A stretch of DNA of 64,000 bases from Pyrrhosoma nymphula (lineage: Eukaryota > Arthropoda > Insecta > Odonata > Coenagrionidae): contig OY754329.1 in NCBI GenBank assembly GCA_963573305.1, forward strand, positions 130,497,422 to 130,561,421, written 5' to 3'. The notes under the pieces were generated by a model. It searched no databases and had not been told where the DNA came from. It saw only the letters and a program-made list of their open reading frames with translations. Positions 24,190 to 36,160 of this stretch are shown here, piece after piece (position 1 is the stretch's first letter; every line of letters starts with the position of its first letter). Made by a program: the position numbers and the translations under genes.

Positions 24190-24900
24190 CTACCGGTTAA
24201 GGTAGGTTTCAATGGAAATAAGTAATTAAAACTCCTCTAAATTTTTACATGTGCAGGGCCCTGTCTATCAATATTTCTTTTCACATCTCAGAATACTTTC
24301 CAGCCTTCTTTGTCCCGCCCATAAACCCTATTATATTTCTTCCCCTTCCCCGCTGACCCAACGTCTCCCCCTCTATTACATACGTAAGTAACACTTCGCC
24401 CCTCATTACCTCTTCCAAACATCTACTTGGCCTCTTCCTAGTCACATCCAGAAGCTTCCTCTCCTCACCCACGATACCAAGCACTTCCTCGTCTGCCTTC
24501 CTTTCCGTCCGCCACAGTTCCTCCATTCTCCTCCACACCCACATCTCGAACGCCCGCAGCCTATGCTCGACTTTCTTTCTCAGTCCACGTTTCTTCCCCA
24601 TACAGTGCAACAATCCATATCAAATTGTAATAGAGGGCTATATACCAAGCTCTTCACCCAAGGCCCACGTCATCAGCTCTCTTCTATTACTGAACGCTTC
24701 CTTCGCTAGCGCTATCCTCGTCCTAATATATTTGCCACTATTCCCATTTTCCTCTAGCTCACTGCCGAAGTTATTAAACAGCTCTACTTGGTCCAGTTTA
24801 TGCTCTACTACTCTATAACAGGCCTCGCTTTTCTGTCCAACAGAATCTCATTACTTTTGTTTTCTTATGAGAGATCTTCATTCCGTACTTCCCGCACTGA
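24190..24900 (-). pseudogene. LINE family LA, decayed 3' fragment
   Basis: The minus frame 24613-24281 carries FEMWVWRRMEELWRTER, DEEVLGIVGEERKLL and GRGRNIIGFMGGTKKAGKYSEM, matching the LA copies at 14.4 kb and 60.1 kb. Upstream sequence to ~24900 continues the family in other frames. The 3' UTR contains AGGGCCCTGTC (as AGGGCCCTGTC on plus at 24257) and ends at ACCGGTTAAGGTAGGTTT near 24190, both shared with the 31.65-kb copy. Confidence 0.75.
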
Positions 24901-25670
24901 AATTCTAATTCACCTACTTAAGTTTGCAACCCCTTTGATGATCGACTAACCAACTGTATTGAACACGAAGAATATGTATCATATAATGCTGGTGAATGTC
25001 AACATTCCATCATGCTTCAAAATCACCAGGAAAAGGGCAGGTAGAAGTTGATACAAGGACACCGATCATCTTTCAAGTATATGATGGACAAGGAATTTAC
25101 TCGTATAATCTCCTATGAATGGACTAAGGTATCGAAGTCAATGGGGCTCTAATAGCCGTTTGCACAAGGGTACACCGCGGATTCTCCTGTTTTTGCGACT
25201 TTTGCAAACTGTCACAGGGAAAATAAGCTGGCATATATCTTCCGGGGCGTATTCAGCACACATATAGAATAAGAAATAGCCAAAGAAAGAAATAACGTGT
25301 TCGAGTAAATGTTTAACATCAGCGTGTTCATGCCAAATGAAATTATACACATAAGATGAAGACGGCTTTCACATTCGAATCCTTATGTTAGTTGGCCTCT
25401 GTTCTCCTCCTTTCATGAAATCTCAGGGTCAGACCCGAAGCCGAAAGGAAAACTCGAGCAAGGTCATGCCGAGAGATCTCATGAATAAGCACTGTACTGC
25501 TCATTTTTCGTGAAGCCCTCTCAAGACTCAACGGCCTCCCTGGACGGAAACAAGGAGCGACGCAGGGTATGGGCCAAGGTCCATGGCGCAGATGGGAAGG
25601 ATCGGACGCACAAGATAAGGAGGGCGCATGGATGAGAAATTTAATCACTGAATGCACATTTGTCCATTAA

Positions 25671-26231
25671 GGTGGTCGGAGTAATTTTTGTTCATGCACA
25701 GATTTGCATGAAACTCTGCATACGTGTTCTCATTAGTGATATCAATAGATAAAAATGAAAAAGTTGCATCATACCGATTTGGGTTTCTAGCAAATAAATG
25801 TATTTTTACACGTAGCCTTATGGCAAGTGACAAATATATTTCGTAATGATTCGATTACATATTTACAGATTTTCTTCTCAACGCTAAACACATTTCTTAT
25901 TATTATAATTGTTGCCTACAAATATCAAGATGTCACTCCGAGTTCAATGTTCGAAAAAAAAACATATTTCAATATTAGTTAGCCTACATTTCGAATACTG
26001 CGCCGACAAGTCTAGTTACATGTAAAACGTGCTTTAATTTAGGAAAATTTAAAAAATATAATTCTTGTATCATTTCCATTAATGCCTGAATGGTGCGTTA
26101 CATCGCAAAAACAGATGCACTCATTGTATTTCAGATTAAATAAAATGTGATCCAAGAATTGTTTTTTCGACTTACTTCAAAAAATTATTAAAATGTGCAC
26201 TCAATGACCCACGATTACCTCTCCAGCCACC
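25671..26231. mobile_element. TIR element flanked by TTAA, 561 bp
   Basis: Left end GGTGGTCGGAGTAAT and reverse complement of the right end GGTGGCTGGAGAGGTAAT match imperfectly. TTAA sits directly outside both ends (25667-25670, 26232-26235). TTAA target sites are the mark of piggyBac, but the ends do not start with the usual CCY, and TTAA is common in AT-rich DNA. No transposase coding. Confidence 0.55.
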
Positions 26232-26239
26232 TTAACCTG

Positions 26240-28800
26240 CACACAAGAAGCTTTTATACGTAGAGGAGGTAATTGATGAGGGGAAAACAGTCAAACGAGA
26301 TCAGTTAAAACCCTAATTCCTTACTTTTTATAAAATTGGGATAGTATTAATGGCTATCTGCTGACCGATGTTAGATCGGATTGTATTTTCTTTTTAGCGA
26401 ATTTAGGAAGAAATCAAAGGCAGTGAGCAAATCATTTTTCTAACGTCAAGAGAGGTTGTTGGCAGGAGGTGAAGAAAGAGAATAGGTTGTATGGACGGGA
26501 TGAAGAGAGGTAGGATTTATCCAGATATGAAGACGGAAAATGTGTAGGTAGACAGTTCTTCGCTTGTAAAAATCTAGATTATTTTTAGACTCTTCCATTT
26601 TAACTTACCTAAACCAGTGGATTAGCATAATAATAATTGTAACATTTGAAAATAACGTTTTGACCGGTGCTCACTTCTCTGGACCTCAATTTATTCTAAT
26701 TGTCTTACGTGTATTTTATCATATTTTTAATTTGTAAAACAAAATACCACAATAATAGTTTATTTACTGACTACAGTTTTCGCCAATTACGACCAAATCA
26801 ATGACAACGTTTGGAAACACACTAGCATGCATTTGCTAGGTGAAAAACCAACTACCTAAGTTTCGATCCCGACCGTGACCCTAGGGTTGGAAGAGGAGGA
26901 TGTTACCCCACCACCATCGACGAATAGTATTCCTTGAAGTCGCAGCTGATTTCCGTGCTTTTAGGTCGTTTGAGGGAGATTTTTCCCTTGCCATAATGGA
27001 AGTCATATTCGAATTATTTTTTATTTAAACAGCTGTAAGAACAATGAAGTAAAAATTGTAATATTAATGAGGCAAAAACATTGTTTCATATGCCTGAAAT
27101 TCTCAGTAATTAACTAAATATGGATACATAAGTCTTTAACTTGACTCATTTTTTCATCCCATTTTGTGAAAACGACTTCACAACCGAAGATTCTTTGCGA
27201 TACTGTAAAAATTACTGCGGTGATTGATTTATTTTTAAAATTAGATAAGAATGTGACGAGATCTATGCCTAAGAAATTACTAATTGTTTTAAATAAAGTC
27301 TCTCTGGAGTGCATACCCGTGCCATTTCTCTTGTAAAACGGCTAGTATGTTTTGGCAAATAACTCGAAATTTATAGTGGTAAGTGGCTTATATTTTGTTA
27401 TAATTGGAACAATGATTAGTTTTCCTTTCTGACGAGGGCAAATTCATCCAATTTTATTTGAAATTATATCTCGCTCAAACTACCGTAAATGATTTCCGGA
27501 AATTTTTTCTGGGCTGAAACTGTTTCAACGGGTCTCTTTGCGAATTTTCCCGATGGTCAGACCTAGCCCACTGAATTGTGTACTCGTGTCTAAAACGCTA
27601 GAGATATGGCGCCTCATTAAAATCGTTAGAGCCGTTTTCAAGGTAAACTTTACTTTCACACACACAATTGCAGCTCGTTAAAGAGTATAAGATATTTTCA
27701 TACTCCTAATTGTATTATTTTAGCGTAAAGTGGTTCGGAAACAAGAAGCCACTGCATCAGGGAAGCTTTAAAGATGGGAGAGTGAGCTGGTGAGAAAGGA
27801 AAACCAACGCAGGAGCGTTGTTAATGTTATGGGAGGATTAAAATGATCGTAGAAGATAATTTTGAAGGAGGCAGTAAGAGTTAATGAAGGATTTGCTGAG
27901 ATGTATCGGCACGTTGAAGGAGGCGATAGATAGTTGGGCAAAATATTGCTTTTGCACTGGGGAGGAAGTGAATGCCAGACATTTTGGACAGTGTTAAACG
28001 AAACAAAGAAGCCACGGTGAGTGTGACAGGAATTCAATATTTGGAAAAAATATGTACTTTCCAGCAGTAGGTATCGTAGTAACAACAGCTTGAGCCACCC
28101 GCGGCGATACCACACTTTCCGCCCTTCCTTTGAGAAATGAATAATAGACAAAATATTACTTAGAAACAATTTGAAAATTGAGTAAAGGAAAAATAATTAT
28201 ATTAATTTAATTTACAAATGAAATTTTCAAATATAAAAAATCAGTTTCCTTGCTTTTTCATAGCTAAATCATTTATGATACCATCAAAATTTATTTCGTT
28301 TATTTGCTAATGCTCCATAGATAGCATAGAAATATTACTTAATCAACAGGTATTTGCAATTAATTACAAATGTCAACACTCGGGTTATCTGATAGTATAA
28401 TTCTTCTGACTACATATTGAATAAGTGTAAAAAATTGTTTTTCGAGCCAAAAATGCCGCTCCAAAAGTACCGCCCGGAACGGACGCCCCCTTCCGCCTAT
28501 CCATAGACAAGCTACTGATTTTGAGAAGGAAACGTCTGAGAAGACATATCATAGTAGAAAATAAATAAATCCATAAACCTTAGAATTAGGTATAAAACCT
28601 TTAAGGAAGAGTCTGCATCTGTAAGGTGACAAATCAGTTGGTTTATATATTTAGGGAAGCGACCGACGACTGAGATTATTATCGTCGGCAAGGATAGGTT
28701 GGCAGGATAAAGGGAAAGAAGGACTATTTGATATTTGGGGGATAAGATTGGTGTCGGCATTGGTCATAGTTGATTTGATTAGGATCTCGAATTCCGCTCT
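26240..28800. other. Mostly featureless; one LA fragment at 26460-26625
   Basis: Apart from the short LINE relic annotated separately, nothing is recognisable. A B-box-like TTTCGATCCCG lies at about 26861 without a convincing A box. Confidence 0.35.
26460..26625 (+). mobile_element. LINE family LA, 3' UTR relic
   Basis: The sequence resembles the terminal LA coding region (ATGAAGAGAGG..AGATATGAAGA) followed by the shared 3' UTR words CTTGTAAAAATCTAGA and TTTTAACTTACCTAAACC. The latter correspond to the complement of GGTAGGTT in other copies. It is short and decayed. Confidence 0.45.
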
Positions 28801-28809
28801 AAACGAAAT

Positions 28810-29020
28810 GTGCTAAGGGGTCCATAAGTTCAGCGTCCCATCCGACGGACAGAGTACAACACTTGAAGTGATCCACTTATATGCTATAAGGCAAATATGG
28901 ATCGAGATTACACGACAAAAACATCTGCCACTGTCGGGATTCGAACCCGAACCCTCAGGATGAGAAACCACCACACCGCCCCGAATTCTAGACGACAAAT
29001 CACAGGGAAACGGGATTGGG
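28810..29020 (-). mobile_element. tRNA-derived SINE
   Basis: The minus strand has a tRNA-like head with GGCGGTGTGGTGG and a strong B box (GGGTTCGAATCCC, complement of 28936-28948). The 3' body reads CTCTGTCCGTCGGATGGGAC, close to the TCCGTCGGAxGxGACG element common to arthropod SINE bodies. It differs from the SINE at 3649. Ends are approximate; no target duplication was found. Confidence 0.65.
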
Positions 29021-29339
29021 TTGAGTTTTTCGACGAAAAATAAATACAAACTAAAGTAGAAAGTAGAAGGGCAGAAACAGGAGCATGTGGAGCACTCAAA
29101 ACTACTAAGGAGGCATTTTGGATGAATAAGGTCGTGGTTTACAGAGATTTTAAAAAGCAATAAAAGAGCACACTGAAGAGGCCTTCGGCATAGAAGACAA
29201 TGATGACAGGATCTCTGGGCAAATATGGAATGGAAAAGTTAACGTATTTCCATTCATCCATTATTGTGTCGTTTTGTCCAAATGTTGTGCACCTCTCACA
29301 GAAACCCTTATGAGAACTAATTGTAAGAGATTTTGAAGT

Positions 29340-29590
29340 GGCGCCGAAGTACAGGATGGAGAAATTTGATGGACGTAAAATAAGACAAACGAATAAGTGC
29401 TGGAGGCTGAGCAGGTGGATGGAACAAGTGATTGGAGTCAATGGGATGCTGAATATCGAAGAGGTGAAGAAGTGGATAGGCATGATAGATGGAATAAAAA
29501 GTGTTCGTAAGTATGCAAAGCTGAAGAGAGAAAAAGGATGAAGAAAAGGCGTTAGAAGACATAAATGGAGAGTGAAACGATCTCTGTAGA
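29340..29590 (+). mobile_element. LINE family LA, decayed C-terminal fragment
   Basis: Translation near 29455-29540 gives KKWIGMIDGIKSVRKYAKLK, aligning with the LA C-terminus (GRGxxxIGFMGGxxKxxKYAEMK). Upstream residues are frameshifted. No 3' UTR landmark was clear. Confidence 0.45.
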
Positions 29591-29831
29591 AGTTTTTCAT
29601 AATTGCGAGAAATACGAGAATTTAAAACTTTACAACGAGTTTCGTATTTCCACTAATTAATTTATTTTTGCCGGAGCTGGATGATAATTTTACTTCGTAA
29701 CGAAATGCTGGGGTAAATTTTCGAACGCAGAGATAATTATAGCATGCGAAAATTACACAATAACGTACGCCACACCACCACTTGAAACAGTAATAACCAT
29801 CACATACGGACAGGATGAGGCTACTCAAAAA

Positions 29832-30150
29832 TACTGAATCGACGGAACCATGCGATAGCATTATTATTGCCATATATGATAATCATCACGGCGCGGCGTT
29901 CGAGAATCGACCACCTTAGGTTCAATTCTCGACATTGTGTGATCATTATCGCACGCGAAAGTAACAAGCTGCCACATGATTTCGTAGAAATATCGCATGC
30001 TATAAAACCACTCGATACTTTACAATCAATAGTTATGTCATGCGGGCAAGATATCACAGCTCATGAACGCTGAATCAACGGAATCTTGCGATAGCATTGA
30101 AAATTTCGAAAAGATAATTATCACGGCGTTCGAGACTAGACCCCTTGGTC
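29832..30150. repeat. Direct repeat pair around hairpin sequence
   Basis: CTGAATCGACGGAACCATGC..ATAGCATT...CACGGCGCGGCGTTCGAGAATCGACC (from 29833) recurs, diverged, from 30069 as CTGAATCAACGGAATCTTGC...CACGGCGTTCGAGACTAGACC, a spacing of about 237 bp. GAGAATCGACC and GGTTCAATTCTC also pair at 29902-29935. Confidence 0.5.
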
Positions 30151-30601
30151 GTCAACAATAGAAATACCCTAATTTTAACTTACACAAACCAATTTCAACG
30201 TACACAAACAATCTATAAGTACCCTAATTTTACTTTGCAATAGTGAAGGCGTGACAAAAGTGAAAGCTTCTATTATTTAATAGTATTATTAGTATTTCAG
30301 TTTAACGTGCTTCGACGGTTAGGGTCATTTTGCATGTCCTGCCTGCCACTTGCAGACAAGGGCAACAGCAGCCGTACGCATAGGAGGACCACCCCTCCAA
30401 ACAATTTAACAGATAGACTGATTATGGCGAGATACCCCATTTGTTTTAGCTAAAATAGTCGCCATGGAAACTTCTCAAGTATTTTACCACCAATGCAATG
30501 ATTGAAAATGAAACAGAAGGATATTTGACAAACTGTAACCTCCAAGATCATCTGTGAGACTATTTTCCATGAATTAATCATTCGTAAATTGTGTAGAATG
30601 T

Positions 30602-30818
30602 GGTTAATTCTTCACGGATTTCCGTCCGGGGTAGTGACTCCATCTTCTCCTCTGCCGACGTTTCAAAGGAAGACTTATCCTTCGTCATCAAGGCCGTTGA
30701 TACACTCGGCCCTCATGACAAAGATCAACGGCCCTAAGGATAAGTCTTCATTCGAAACGTTGGCAAAGGAGAAGATGGGAGTCACTAACCCGGACGGAAA
30801 CCCACGAAGAATTTACCT
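30602..30818. repeat. Foldback palindrome, ~100-bp arms
   Basis: Left arm 30602-30702 and right arm 30723-30818 are near reverse complements (a few mismatches and one ~9-base deletion in the right arm) around a ~20-bp loop. The arms share TTTCCGTCCGG, GTGACTCC(C)ATCTTCTCC and AGGATAAGTCTTC. The minus strand of the left arm reads TTGATGA...GAAACGTC (30691-30658), close to a hammerhead core. The frame 30589-30858 spans the palindrome by chance and is not a gene. Confidence 0.85.
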
Positions 30819-31639
30819 CAACTATTCGCCGGGAGAAAATCAAATCCTACATAAATAGAATGTGCTTGATCGATCGAAGATTTTGTCATTTTATATCTTC
30901 ATTATCAACACTAAACTCAACTTTCTAAATCAAATATTGTAAAAATTGGAAGAAACAAGGGAGCAGTGAGGCACACAAAAATGTACAACCCGAGACGGCG
31001 GGCTCGAAGGGGAATATAAAAAAATAAGCGAAGAAATCAGCAGGGGTCACGACCTCACGGTTCCCCAATGGCCGACTGACTGGGGGAAGTGACTCACTCA
31101 TATGGTCGGCCTCCCTCCTTCCTGCTCCGCACGAAAGAATTCGTGACCTAAAACAGCTCATCTCCTTTTATTTTCTCTCTTCCCCTGTTGAACGCGCTGC
31201 TGAGCCTCCAAGTCGCTCGCTCTATTACTTATTAATAAGCTACACAAGCCAAAATAACACATCATAGACTTTCTTTCAAACAAATCTATGACGAACAATC
31301 GTATCTCAAAAGTAACCCACTAAAAGGCTAAAAGACGCCATGACACTGCTCTTTAGATGACAACACCGTCGAGTTGTTTCGCAGAAGTAACAAATGGGAG
31401 GATTTGCAACTTCGTAGAATAATAAATTGATTTAATCCTATCACGGTTAATGAGAAAATAATGTAAAAGTTAGCAGTTTCCGATATGACAGATATCCGTT
31501 GCTAGTAATAAAGTCACAGCTTCGATTGAAATTCGTAAATGCAGAGCCACAGAGAAATATGGCACCGTAATACTTTATGGCACAGCAAAATATAAGGAAT
31601 GTATTTCCATGCCTATATTTTTCATGCTATTATTATTAT

Positions 31640-31840
31640 GTTATTTACCGGTTAAGGTAGGTTTATGCGAAGTAAGTAATGAAATATCCTCTAGATTTTT
31701 TTATCTGCAGGGCCCTGTCTACTCAAACTTCTTTTTGCATCTCAGCATACTTCTTATCCTTCTCTATCCCGCCCGTAAAACCTATTCTCTTTCCTCCCCT
31801 CCCCATAATCAGCTTCCTTCTATTACCGAACGCTTCTATG
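31640..31840 (-). mobile_element. LINE family LA, C-terminus and 3' UTR
   Basis: The minus strand encodes IMGRGGKRIGFTGGIEKDKKY then AEMQKEV at 31815-31723, matching the LA C-terminus, followed by the shared 3' UTR with the complement of CTGCAGGGCCCTGTCTA (31707-31723). It ends at TTACCGGTTAAGGTAGGTTT (~31645). This UTR is the closest match to the 24.2-kb copy. Confidence 0.7.
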
Positions 31841-32540
31841 CAACAGATATTTTTTACTAAATCCACAGTGTAAACAAACAGTGGACCGAGGAACCATGCC
31901 TTGTGGGTAGCTGCCACTACGAAGCATCGTACATGAAAGACAATATTCATTCAAGTTTTCGTCGCTGTGATTTCTACGTAATTTCATGTTATTCACCAGA
32001 TCATATTAATTTCACAGATAAAATCTGTATAGTAGTACCATATTTGTACAGAAAAAGGTTTTACCTTGACGTAAATACAGGAGAGAGAGTTTTTCTAATA
32101 TCTATATAAATTTGAAATTGCCCCTGAATATTTTTTTGCCATTGATCGCCAACGAGCGTTTGCAAGTCTGCATTAGTATGATGTCATCGAGTCTCGGAAA
32201 GAGCCATAACTTTGTTTCTTTAAAAGATTACGAAAAACCATTTCAACTCACCTACAAGGCATATAAAAATATGTAAAACAGTCTTTGATGATTTTCGCGC
32301 AGTGTATGCGTTTTTGAACGTCGGCAGAAGGCCAACTTTTCCAGAAACGAATTAATTTTAAAAAGAGGAGAAAATTCCTCCATAAGAGACATTACTGGAA
32401 ACAAAATCCGGCTTCTTCAGACGCATATATCTCCATGGCATCATCAAACGTTAGCATATTCCGTTAAGAGGACAGTTCTAGTCACAAAAGTGAAAATAAC
32501 ATATTGGTAATCAGAGATGATTGAAAAAGTTGTTTCCCCA

Positions 32541-33710
32541 TTAAGGCCAATCCACACGAGGCATGTACTCGCGCAAGTGGATGCAAGAATTATTGCGAGA
32601 ACGAGTGCTCAAAATAAGAACCGCGGCTAATTCATGGACATGTGCTCGCGCATTCGCGCAAGTTATCGTGTTTACACGATGCGATTTTTAAAATGAACGT
32701 GAGTTCACTCATCTACCTTCGTAAGTCTACAAGCCTCTTGTAATCAAACACTCCATTATATTACTTTGAATTACGGCTTAAAAATAAATGTTATATGGGA
32801 TATCGGTCACTGCTAACACGCATCTACTTAGAAATAGCAGTTAACAATATTATGTTGATTATAGCCAGAACGTATTCTACTTCATAATAGACTAGTTGAA
32901 AAGCCTGCTGAAACGGGCTAAAACATTGGCGAAATAGCCAAAAAGTAATGATTAATGTAAATATTTAAATAGAAATTAATGTGTGATTTAATAATTAATA
33001 AATAATAATTTAAATGACTTGAAAATCACCTCGATGGTTCGTTACAATTATTTAAAATGTATTTATTTTCTGACAAATGATAGGTGTATTTTGAAAAATT
33101 CATACTTCCGAGCCAGGTGTCAGTTAGTGGAGAACGTTTACAGGAGCTCGCTTTCCATCTATTGCCGCACATATTTATTACTAACAATAAGCCTAGGAAC
33201 AGAATTATACTTACGTACGCGTGGCCTTTTATATCTTCTATACTTGAAAATAGATAACGGATGTGTGCCACTAATATTCTATGCATTGCAAACATTTTCA
33301 CAGGCGCTGAGCAATGTAATACAATCACAAATTTCATAAGCGCTAAAAACTATGACACTTCTGTGTAGTTAAACCTTGTAAAAACATTGATAACAATTAT
33401 ATGAACTTGCAATAAACGTCGAATATTTTAATAGAATCACATAATTTTTATTATTTCAAAACGGAACAAATTTGGGAATCTTATAATGCCTGACATCTCG
33501 GAATTATCTTTCAGCGTTGTCTCTTTTTTATAATTCAACATATCATACCGAACCGACGAGGATTCGACCATAATAAAGAGCGTTTTAAACGTCAATAGTT
33601 CCTGCCAGACTTCAAAATAGCCTAAAGCACTATTTACATGATTCATTTACTCGCGCGAGAAAATACCTAAACAAATGTTTTTATCATCAAGTAAACATGC
33701 CCATTTGCGC
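32541..33710. repeat. Diverged single ends of the TAA-MITE group
   Basis: TAAGGCCAATCCACACGAGG..TACTCGCGCAAG at 32542-32575 and TAAAGCACTATTTACATGA..CATTTACTCGCGCG at 33623-33657 resemble the end of the 43148 MITE (AGCCGTGTTTACACGATGCATTTACCCGCGCG). No matching opposite ends were found nearby, so these are probably truncated or very old copies. GTTTACACGATGCG at 32671-32684 is another related word. Confidence 0.4.
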
Positions 33711-33926
33711 GAATTCAAAACCAAACTTAGCACCCCATTACAAATAATCACGTCCGTTCCTTGGAAAATGATTTTTCTTAATTACGTTTACAAAATTATA
33801 AATTGGAGCACCCTTCATGCCAAAAGCCATAGCAAGGAATTGCAGCTCGCCAATAAGCAAAATTGAAAATACCGCGGGAGTAGACTAAAATATCGATATA
33901 AATCGACAACAACTTTCGATACCCAC

Positions 33927-34008
33927 ATGACCGTCCAGCTAAGAGAAGTTGTCAAGCAGGTGGGTGTAAAAGAAAATACGGAATTTCGTGATATTTGTTA
34001 CATTACAG
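33927..34008 (+). CDS. Candidate first coding exon of a host gene (partial)
   Basis: ATG at 33927 in CCACATGA context opens 27 codons (MTVQLREVVKQVGVK..., ending FRDICYIT) plus one base and ends at the strong donor ACAG/GTAAGA (34009). Residue composition is typical of a folded protein. It sits at the 5' edge of the CpG-depleted block at 34.65-41.8 kb, as expected for an unmethylated 5' end followed by a methylated gene body. The family is not recognised. Chance occurrence of such a short frame is possible. Confidence 0.4.
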
Positions 34009-34081
34009 GTAAGATGAACAATAAAACTAATGTTTAATGTTATCCGTCAATTGTATTAGCTCCCATCTATTAAAATTTGAG

Positions 34082-34261
34082 TCGCACGAGGGCAGGAAAT
34101 TGGAAAAACAAACAAAATTTACTCACCGACCTCAATACAGCCCTTGACGATCCTCAGCCCAGTTTCAACTGTGGTACTACTGGAGTCAGTCGTACCAACA
34201 ACGGCAGTGTCATTGGAGGAGAAGCAAAATGTTTTTTTCATTGTCAAAAATTTTCTGACCG
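34082..34261 (+). CDS. Possible second exon, low confidence
   Basis: With a 73-nt intron (34009-34081, GT...TTTGAG), the leftover G joins TC to keep an open frame through SPTSIQPLTILSPVSTVVLL and EEKQNVFFIVKNFLTG. A GT follows at 34262; otherwise the frame stops near 34302. The acceptor lacks a strong pyrimidine tract. A further phase-compatible open stretch, SIEVLKILKSLMAQNKKK.., lies at about 34697-34793. None of these is proven. Confidence 0.22.
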
Positions 34262-35460
34262 GTGATGTAGTTAAATATTGTTTAAAAGGGATGCATTTAT
34301 AGGCAAACGGAATACCAAGAGAGTTATTACGGATTTCATGTCACTTGGAAATTCATCTTGAGTGGGCGAATCATGAATTATTATGGTGTTAGTATCTTCA
34401 GCGTTACAGGCCAGAATTGCTTAGTCGTTAACGACAATTTTACAACCATACGATTAACCATACGATTTTGGTAAATGCACGACTTGTTTCATAAATGCAT
34501 CAGTGTTATTCTATGAAGCACTTTTTTGTCTCACTGACATTTATAGATTTCCTTTCCATTGGTTTAACATCGTTGATCCAGAACTTTCAAGAACAGAATT
34601 CTAAGGAATCGCATAGACGTGGGTTTTGATTGCTTGGTTTTAGCAACTCATTTACGTATTTTCCTGTGGAGTACCGGAGAGTGCAACCACATGAGTAGCC
34701 AATTTTAGCAAATCTATTGAAGTATTGAAGATACTTAAGTCATTGATGGCACAGAATAAGAAGAAAATCCCCTGGGTTGATGCATCTGAGGACTTATTTG
34801 AGGTTAATCCTATCCTTTTGTATCTCCAATTAGTGGCCTCTTAAAACCTTATATCTCAATTCTGTATAAAGAGAAATGGACTACTGAATCTTGGCGCTAA
34901 AATATTTTTAGAACTATTTTATGGCACAAGACAATACCGAAGGAAGTTCCTACCATAGTCTTCAACTCAGTTGTCTGTTTCACATAAGCAGGTAGATCTC
35001 TCCTAGAAGTTGTTGAGTCTGGAGCTATAAACATAGATCTACGATAATATTTGCTGTAACTGTAGCATTGAAGACAGAATTGACATGTGAAAAACCTCTT
35101 ATATGTAATGCTTTTTTTATCAACTATTTCTGAATTGGTTAACCCAATTAATGTAATTGTTGAGGATTTTCATTTGAAAAGTAACTGCTGGACCTTATCA
35201 TGATATATGAGTTTCTTACCTTGTATATTCATGCCCTCAAGAATTTTTGGCCAACCTCAGTGTTGGTGGGAGTGAGTCCTTTCTCGCTGACTTGATGTTA
35301 TGTGTTTGAATCCCACCAGACTTTTTTTTGCCATTCCTGGCATGGTTGTGCATTCATCTAAATGTAATAGATTGGAAGGAATTGTCATAGAATGTGGTCA
35401 ATACAGGATGTATAATTATCATTTAAATCTTTATAAATATTTACATAAGGAGTTGAAAGT

Positions 35461-35638
35461 TCAAATCATAAGTGCATCAATTTTTCATAATGTTTGGCAA
35501 TATAATGCATATCCTTTATTCCTGGGTATCATTGCACGTTATTCAAAGTTCAAATCATAAGTGCATCAATTTTTCATAATGTTTGGCAATATAACGCATA
35601 TCCTTTATTCCTGGGTATCCATGCACGTTATTATTCAG
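35461..35638. repeat. Tandem duplication, 2 x 89 bp
   Basis: TCAAATCATAAGTGCATCAA starts at 35461 and again at 35550. The two 89-bp units differ only at a few positions (for example ATAATGCATA versus ATAACGCATA), so this is a recent local duplication. Confidence 0.85.
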
Positions 35639-36065
35639 AAGTTACATTTAAGTGCCTTAGGGGCTGTTGTATAGATCACCAGGAAGTTGTGTAGAGGGAC
35701 CAAAACTTTCCTCATTATATGGAAAACGACTTCTGAAGGAAATGAAAAGTTTCTCCTGATTTGATTATTTAACTTACCTACATCATACCCAACATTGTAT
35801 CACAAATCTGTAGATTACCATTATATCAGTATAATAATTGAAAAGAAATGTGAAGAGTAGTAGAAAATAGTCGTTGACGTTATTGATAGGTATACAGAAT
35901 TTATAAATATGTGAAGAGTTTTATAAAGACAGCAGTATTGTTAGTCACTTGAAAATGAATGGGTACTTCACCTCAATTACATACAAAACTGCATAGATTA
36001 CAGGGAAGAAAAAACATTTGACTACATAAGTACAAATGAGAGAATATTTGTATTCATGCATTCGT

Positions 36066-36160
36066 TTTTTTTTAACTTATTAAATGACTTTATTGCATAT
36101 AAATACAATGTCCTTCTAAGCCATGTGGCTTTTCAGAAGGTTCCTTATTAGCATACAAAG
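36066..36160 (-). mobile_element. Possible retroelement or transcript 3' tail
   Basis: On the minus strand a CCTTCTgaAAAGCCA/TGGCTTAGAAGG hairpin (36109-36140) is followed by GCAATAAAGTC and then a run of A (complement of 36064-36073). A hairpin, poly(A) signal and A-tail together suggest the 3' end of a minus-strand retroposed sequence. The upstream body is not recognisable. Confidence 0.35.

Noticed and set aside
29900..29940. tRNA-like B box GGTTCAATTCTCG
   Set aside because: No A box or cloverleaf; part of a small hairpin in a direct-repeat region.
30589..30858. 89-codon frame
   Set aside because: Spans a DNA palindrome; the peptide has no independent support.
35260..35330. Possible third SINE with TGTTTGAATCCC
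   Set aside because: B-box-like word only; A box and body not convincing.
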